A DNA stretch of 55,972 bases from Apostichopus parvimensis (taxonomy: Eukaryota > Echinodermata > Holothuroidea > Aspidochirotida > Stichopodidae). The notes under the pieces were generated by a model that worked only from the letters and a program-made list of their open reading frames with translations, did not search any database and had not been told where the DNA came from. A program made the position numbers and the translations under genes. This document shows, one piece after another, positions 49,997 through 55,972 of the stretch. The stretch's first letter is position 1; every line of letters starts with the position of its first letter. The DNA is taken from NCBI GenBank assembly GCA_000934455.1, contig KN886530.1, forward strand, positions 27,636 through 83,607. Direction: 5' to 3'.

Positions 49997-50336
49997 CCCG
50001 AGAGAAAGCATAACAAGGACCCCCTCCACTCCATTCCCCTTCCCTCCCCTCCCCCTTTAATACCAGGAGGTTATACCACCTCTGACATGTCAGCTGCGGC
50101 AAAAAATGGCCAAGAGGAAGCACAACAAGGATCCCCCTTCACTCCATTACCCTGTCCTCCCCTCCCCCTTTAATACCAGGAAGTTAAACCACCTCTGACA
50201 TGTCAGCTGCGGCGAAAAATGGCCAAGAGGAAGCATAACAAGGATCCCCCTCAACTCCATTCCCCTTCCCTCCCCTCCTCCCCCTTTAATACCGGGAGGT
50301 TATACCACCTCTGACATGTCAGCTGCGGCAAAAATA
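49997..50336 (+). repeat. Tandem array, three units of about 113 bp
   Basis: Each unit has AAGCATAACAAGGA-CCCC, a C/T-rich stretch, CCCCTTTAATACCAGGAGGT, then CACCTCTGACATGTCAGCTG. The AACAAGG word recurs near 50012, 50124 and 50237. Every unit contains the 10-bp palindrome TGACATGTCA. Confidence 0.92.
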
Positions 50337-53300
50337 TACTAGCTGGAAATCCTGGGAGAGGAATCACTTTAATAATGTCGACATTCAACATCCGAGAGAA
50401 CTTATTCAACTGACAGCTACACAGAGAGAACAAGACAGAGGGAAAGGTACTTGGCTATATGGTTTCCATTGTGCAGATCAGTTGGCACAGCTTTGACTGG
50501 TCGCCGAGAAAGATAGCGTCATTTCTACGGTAGATAGGGCGGTTTCCTTTCGAAGGGCCCCCGGCAGAAACGATAAAACTGCGCTGAGGGTATACACGAC
50601 AAATCTGATTCATGTCATGTGGAAAACTGGAGTGCCATTATATCAATCCCGGTGGATTCTAGGGTACAACTGTACGACGGAATGTTATAGCTTACTGCAG
50701 TGTCAGCTAGGGATTAGATGTATACTGTAGTTGTAAGCCTGTTAGGAACAAAAAGCCATGTACATACGAACGTCAAAGACGTTTGACTTTAACATAGCAA
50801 GATTTATCTGCAGGGGACGATTATCACGCAATTTTAACCGCATGCACTTCATTGTAGTTTGGTCCACTGGGAACCAAATATGGTCAAACAAAATGTTGAT
50901 GTTTTTAAATATACGTAAAAAACTATTGATTGGACCATTATTATAATGGTACATATCTGTTTATTTAATCAAATTTAACACAATGATAATTGTTTCAGAC
51001 TTTGACGAGACATTTTCTGTGATTATGAACATATCCCTTCTCTCTCTGTCTCAATCCTATCAGGACCCTTTCTGGAGTCAAAATGAGCCACAAGTTACTC
51101 TCCATACTGACTTCCTTGCCATTTCTTGAATTTCAAAAGCGACCGACATCTTTAAAGTCTTCTACAGAGAGCGCAAACAAAATACAGCGCCTTCAGAATT
51201 GTCTAGGAAATAAATGGTGGTTGTATAATAATGATGAAAGCGTAATTTTTCCGAGAGCAAAATCCGCAACCATAAACTTATCGGCGACTCATAAACAATT
51301 TCCTGATTGACTCGGTTGGAGACGAGCCCAAGAAAATTACCCAAAATGTGGGTGTCTTTTTAATCAACTCCTAAATGGTGATTTGCACACACACTCCACA
51401 GACATATCACAGACTTCCAATCAATAACTGTACAGCCAGACAGTCTTCATTTTATCTTAATTGTCCTTTTTCAAACCCACTAGGTCAACTTTCAATGATT
51501 TCTCTCCTTTGCAAACTGAGATTTAGGGATGTGTTTGCTGAGACACTCCATTGCGAAACAGAGCTACAGTATTGGATACGCCCTGAATGAAATCAAAATG
51601 GCTGAAACTAATTTGCAATCAACTTAGAGATTTTTCTTCTCGCTATACCTCTCTCTCTAATATTCATCAGTATAAACATTTACTCTGTTTTCCTCCCATT
51701 TTTACTGTTGTCGGCAGTCATTCCACCAAAAATTTCTAAATTGAAGGGGGGGTGGGGATTCCTTTATATCAAGAAAAAAATGAAAATGAGATAAACATTA
51801 CTTTTTGAATTTAGACTGACGATTGTTAGGTACGCCCAGTGTTTATTCATATCAATATGGATTTTAGTATACCAATTATACACATCTACTGTACCTCTGG
51901 CATCTTCAGAACAGCATTTTTACGGTTATTTCATCTGTCATCCAGAACAATTAACAACCTCCGACCGGGGCACTTTCTGTCACTGGCATTTCGACATTCT
52001 ATACTGACCGCAAAACCCACCAGTTATTTCCATGAACGTACTAAGGATTAATTTTTATATGCACCTGTGCAATGACTTAAAGCAATATAGAAGGACTGAA
52101 TTTTAATATGAAATAGCCCCAAAATGAAGGTGGATTATGGACTGTTGGCAGCCTCCCTCCTCACCCAGGTTTACCTTCTCCACCCCGAACATCTCAAAAC
52201 AACAGTTTTTCTAAGCTTTTTGTGATGAATATGTAAAGCTGTTTGATACTATTAATTTCTTATCCAATAATATCTACCCTGTCTTTCACCAACCTCTATC
52301 CTTTCCCCATGCAGTCTTGCCCTTACCCTACCCTCTTTTCCCACCTCTGTCGATCACTACCCTTTTTTCTGCTTCTACATGCCTACTTTCCACCTATATG
52401 CACATCCCTGTTCCCAACCCCTTTTCCCCCACCCATCCATACCCCATATACTAGTTACGTTATACGCTTCCTTACTCACCCTCTTTTCGCTGCCCCTGCC
52501 TCTATCTGCTTCACACAATTACCAAAACACCCTTTTAAAAGTGAATCAGCCTGACTTGAACAAACATGTACTTCTTCTATCCAGCTACTAGCTGAGATGT
52601 ATTTAGTTGGATAATTGCTTCTTACACAGATAGAAGAAATTCATCCACTAAAGATGAATCCAACAGTAAAATCAAATATTAACAACACTGACTGAGCAAA
52701 TATTTTAAGGATTTCTTCCGGTTGTCTGAGGGGCAACTAGATCTTACTTTTTGATTACAGTCCAAAAAGCAAATTTGTTTTGTCAGATAAAAAAATGTTG
52801 CAATCCAGCAGAGAATGACAACATATGTAAGCCGCTGGAGAAATGTGTAGGTTATTGGAAAACAGAAAACACCAGCTTTTAGGGCCTGTAAAACTTGATC
52901 CCCCCTTTGGTTGGATAATATTATATCTATAAATTTACCATTATTTTTGTTATATTTCAGTATCTCCAAAGGGATGAAGAGTGACATCATTTTTCATTAT
53001 GATTATACAGCTTAAAATGCAATCTTAATTTGATGTAAACAATTAGTTATCTGAATAGAAATTCGGTAGTCCGAACGACCATAAAGAAAAGTACATGCTG
53101 CTTTTAGCTTGTTATGAAAGAAGAAAATTATTCTACCGTACGAGGGCAAATCTTTCAACAAATTTGCCTGGTGTTGACATTTCTTAAACAGACACTTCAC
53201 AATTGTGGGATTTGAAGTGTGTGTGTCCATCAGCGGCCAGCCAATTTGCATATATTATTATGGATAAGGATACTACGTTTACAAGAAACATCCGTTTGTC

Positions 53301-53418
53301 ATTTAGAAATGTGTCAAATTTCTAGTTAAAGTCAGCCACCATGGCATATATCATGTATGTGTATATATATATGTATATAATATCTGCGGCAGTAGACCGT
53401 ATGTATTGAACTTTAGCA

Positions 53419-53703
53419 CCCTGCTTCCTTAATTTTAGCCGGTTTTGTGAACATGAAATCCCTGCTTCCTTAATTGCAGCAGGTTTTGTGTACATGAAAA
53501 CCCTGCTTCCTTAATTTGCAGCAGGTTTTGTGTACATGAAAACCCTGCTTCCTTAATTTGCACCAGATTTTGTGAACATGAAAACCCTGCTTCATTAATT
53601 GCAGCAGGTTTTGTGAACATGAAAACCCTGCTTCATTAATTGCAGCAGGTTTTGTGAACATGTAAACCCTGCTCCCTTAATTGCACCAGGTTTTGTGCTC
53701 ATC
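53419..53703 (+). repeat. Minisatellite, seven units of 41-42 bp with internal hairpin
   Basis: CCCTGCTT recurs at 53419, 53460, 53501, 53543, 53585, 53626 and (as CCCTGCTC) 53667. Units read CCCTGCTTCCTTAATTGCAG followed by CAGGTTTTGTGAACATGAAA. CCTGCT and AGCAGG inside most units can pair as a 6-bp hairpin. The 41-bp period shifts reading frame each unit, so it is not coding. Confidence 0.95.
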
Positions 53704-54353
53704 GCTGGCAGAGTGACTAACCTTAACACAGCTATAATTACTTGTAATGGCAAATTACAAACTTGAAAATGGAAGCACTATAGATCTCAGACTTGTCACA
53801 CAGTGTCAAAGTTTATGTGAAGGTTTCATTTGGGAGTAAAAGAATTTGCTTAGGTCATGAACATTTTGCCAGCCAGACACATTTTTATGATCTATAGAAT
53901 ATTGTGGAATTTTTCTACACTTTTGTTTGAAAATATACTAAAATTTTATTTCCAAGCTTATGACCAGTTTTGGGATTGTAGCATCAAATTGCTCTGAAAA
54001 AAACATCAGTGTCCAACTGTTAATCAGATTTAATTAAAAAAAGGGGATTAATGTCCTTGGTAGAATCTTTAAAGAAAAAAATGCTTTCAGAAAAAAATAT
54101 AGCATATTTTCAATTTGAAAGACTTTTTCCTGTAACATTTTGAATTTTAGTTACAGTATAAGCTGAGTACTAGAATTCATACCATATTTTCATTAAATAT
54201 TTATAAAGATCTTTTTTTGTGGTAAAAAATACCAAGAAACATGTCATCAATTTTAAGTTTGATATCTTCCATTTTGATGTATAGATCTATATATTGCCTA
54301 CTGTGGAATTACGATCTTCCATTCCAAATTTCGAACCTCTAGACATACAATCA

Positions 54354-54426
54354 GTGTCCATAGCCTGGTTGGTTAAGGTGTCCGCATATAAAGCAGGAGG
54401 CCTGAGTTCGACTCTCAGTGGAGGCT
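54354..54426 (+). tRNA. tRNA-like sequence (pseudogene or SINE head), anticodon position ATA
   Basis: Exactly 73 nt with canonical geometry: 7-bp acceptor (one G-G mismatch, one G-T), 4-bp D stem with 9-nt loop, anticodon stem TCCGC/GCAGG (one C-A mismatch) with loop ATATAAA, 4-nt variable loop, and a perfect 5-bp T stem with loop TTCGACT. A run of eight T residues at about 54431, typical of a Pol III terminator, follows within five bases. The anticodon would be AUA (Tyr codon UAU), unusual, and there is no intron as expected for eukaryotic tRNA-Tyr. A functional tRNA is therefore unlikely. Confidence 0.4.
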
Positions 54427-55972
54427 GGAATTTTTTTTCACTATTCTGGATTTACAACTCGATACAATTTCAATTACATATATGTGTGTGTGTGTATATG
54501 TTGACATCTTTAATTAAGGATACAGGAGCTGTCAGATAATCAACTAACTGAAATATGTGATTTGTTGATTAGTTGTATAAGTATAGCTTTTACTCAATTT
54601 TCAAAAGTTCCCAAATATGAATATTCATGTATGCAAATCCAGGAGGGTTAAATGTGATATATTAGCTATATAGGCAACTATGCTAGGTTAATGAGTATAA
54701 GTATGGACTCATTACTGTGTAGGCTAGTTCAAACTCCAATATATATTGCGGGCAGTAGATATATATAAAGTCCATAAATTAGTATGTGTGAACTGGGCAC
54801 TTAGTTACAGGTCTGTCAGTACGCCAAAACTATTGTGAGAAAAACATCAGATTTAGCGATTATTCCTCTGCACTGCACAACTTTCTGCCTACATTTGACC
54901 TACAATAGTGCACTATTATGACTGAGTGAAAGTCAATTAAGGAAAGCAGTACATGACTAAGATTCTGTTTGCATTGCTTATACATAAATGTCAGTATATA
55001 GCACTAAGTACTAACACATACATGTGTCATATATCTACAGTGTGTATCTGTGCATCTCATATAAGGTTTCACAGACCTGGGCTGTTATTGATTTTGTGAT
55101 TTACCGACATTCTTGTGAAAGAGCTGCTTCTTATAAAGTAACATGTACGCCTTCTTTCATTAATGTGGCAGTAAGTAGCTCTGGGTATATTGTTGTAACG
55201 TGAGTGGCTCTGCTGTTTAAGAATAAGATACCAACTAGATTTATCTTAGCTTTGACTGCACCTGTTATGTATTAGAAGCAGTACATAAAACATAAGTTTA
55301 ATAAGGCTGAATTGATTTTTTGTCATGTTTTCTTCGAAAAGTAATATTTCAAAGATGGTTGAGAGCAGTGACATGTCAGTCGATAATAAGGAAAAAACTT
55401 TTATTTTAACTTGATACTTCAAATCCATCTCCTTGAATCTAATTGCTAATATCTCTTAGTTGCTGTGCATCATTTAAGATTATCAACATCAGAGAAAAAA
55501 AATGGATTCCATTCGTAATTCGTAATTTACGAATTTAGCTATAGCGAACCAAGAGTTTAAATATATCTACAACTCACAATCTAAAAGTACAGATGGTTCA
55601 TTTTGCGGAAAGTTGCAGCTCTATTCCTAAAGGAGTGATTCCCTCCTGCACAGATATTTTAATTACTCTCTTTCACACAGGAAATGACTGCTTCATCCTC
55701 CCACCTCTCAGGTGGAGACAAATTTTTAAGACATAAGATAAGTCAACACATTGTAGACTTCACTATCTGAGATCACAACATCATGGCTCTTGCAGAGCAC
55801 ATGCATGAGATGGACGTTGCATTCAGTTTCGATAAAGGAGGCTGACAGGACCGGTGTATGCCAACGAGAGGCAGGCAGGCTTCTGTTATTGTCATTTGTA
55901 GAAGTGAGTCCATACACTTAGTGAGTCCATGCACAGTGGTCTGTACTCATATTGACCCTAATGGGTTTGTAC

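Larger units (their letters stand above)
43143..55972. other. Right-hand stretch: repeats, no gene recognised
   Basis: 12.8 kb. Holds a GC-richer pocket with overlapping frames (43740-44280), a SINE copy (46018-46250), two tandem arrays (49997-50336, 53419-53703) and a tRNA-like sequence (54354-54426). No conserved protein segment was recognised on either strand. Confidence 0.5.

Noticed and set aside
53419-53703. CRISPR-like array
   Set aside because: The units abut without unique spacers and the DNA is eukaryotic; it is a minisatellite.

Overview
The window is eukaryotic nuclear DNA: AT-rich, dominated by long introns, microsatellites, homopolymer runs and tRNA-derived SINEs, with one 295-base assembly gap (42848-43142). 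Almost all of the long open frames are chance. The repeat types (tRNA-headed SINEs, an element carrying the GCGCTTTACAA motif, a short hAT-like inverted-repeat element) and the channel sequence suggest a marine invertebrate, perhaps an echinoderm. The species cannot be fixed from the sequence alone.

One gene is clearly recognisable, on the minus strand. It is a T-type (low-voltage-activated, Cav3 / CACNA1G-H-I family) calcium-channel alpha-1 subunit. In transcription order its exons are: 27469-27366 (domain I S4), 21958-21787 (S5), 20683-20407 (S5-P turret and first half of the pore loop), then one of two alternative pore exons (18481-18389 or 17724-17632: selectivity-filter glutamate, rest of the P-loop, start of S6), 12737-11969 (rest of S6 and the proximal I-II linker), 8693-8392 (His/Cys-rich and acidic distal I-II linker) and 5986-5846 (domain II S1). 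All junctions have AG/GT splice sites and compatible codon phases (1, 2, 0, 0, 1, 0). Exons for the N-terminus and domain I S1-S3 (to the right) and for domain II S2 onward (to the left) were not found. They probably lie outside the window; one could sit in the gap.

The standout feature is the tandem pair of 93-nt, phase-0 exons that both encode the domain I selectivity-filter segment. They look like mutually exclusive exons that would swap the pore lining of the channel. The 664-nt intron between them holds three UGCAUG (RBFOX-type) motifs, one 40-45 nt downstream of the first exon and one 56-61 nt upstream of the second. That layout would favour the first exon and repress the second. Other gene-linked oddities are a triplicated 3' end of the S6/linker exon that creates two potential in-frame 27-nt microexons, and a Cys/His hexapeptide repeat in the I-II linker.

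Layout: 1-5845 intron with a degenerate ~120-bp tandem array and a CA-rich minisatellite; 5846-27469 the seven constitutive exon positions plus the alternative pore exon, with intronic SINEs, a 474-bp hAT-like MITE and tandem repeats; 27470-55972 probable 5' intron or intergenic DNA with SINEs, minisatellites, a polypurine tract, a tRNA-like sequence and the assembly gap.
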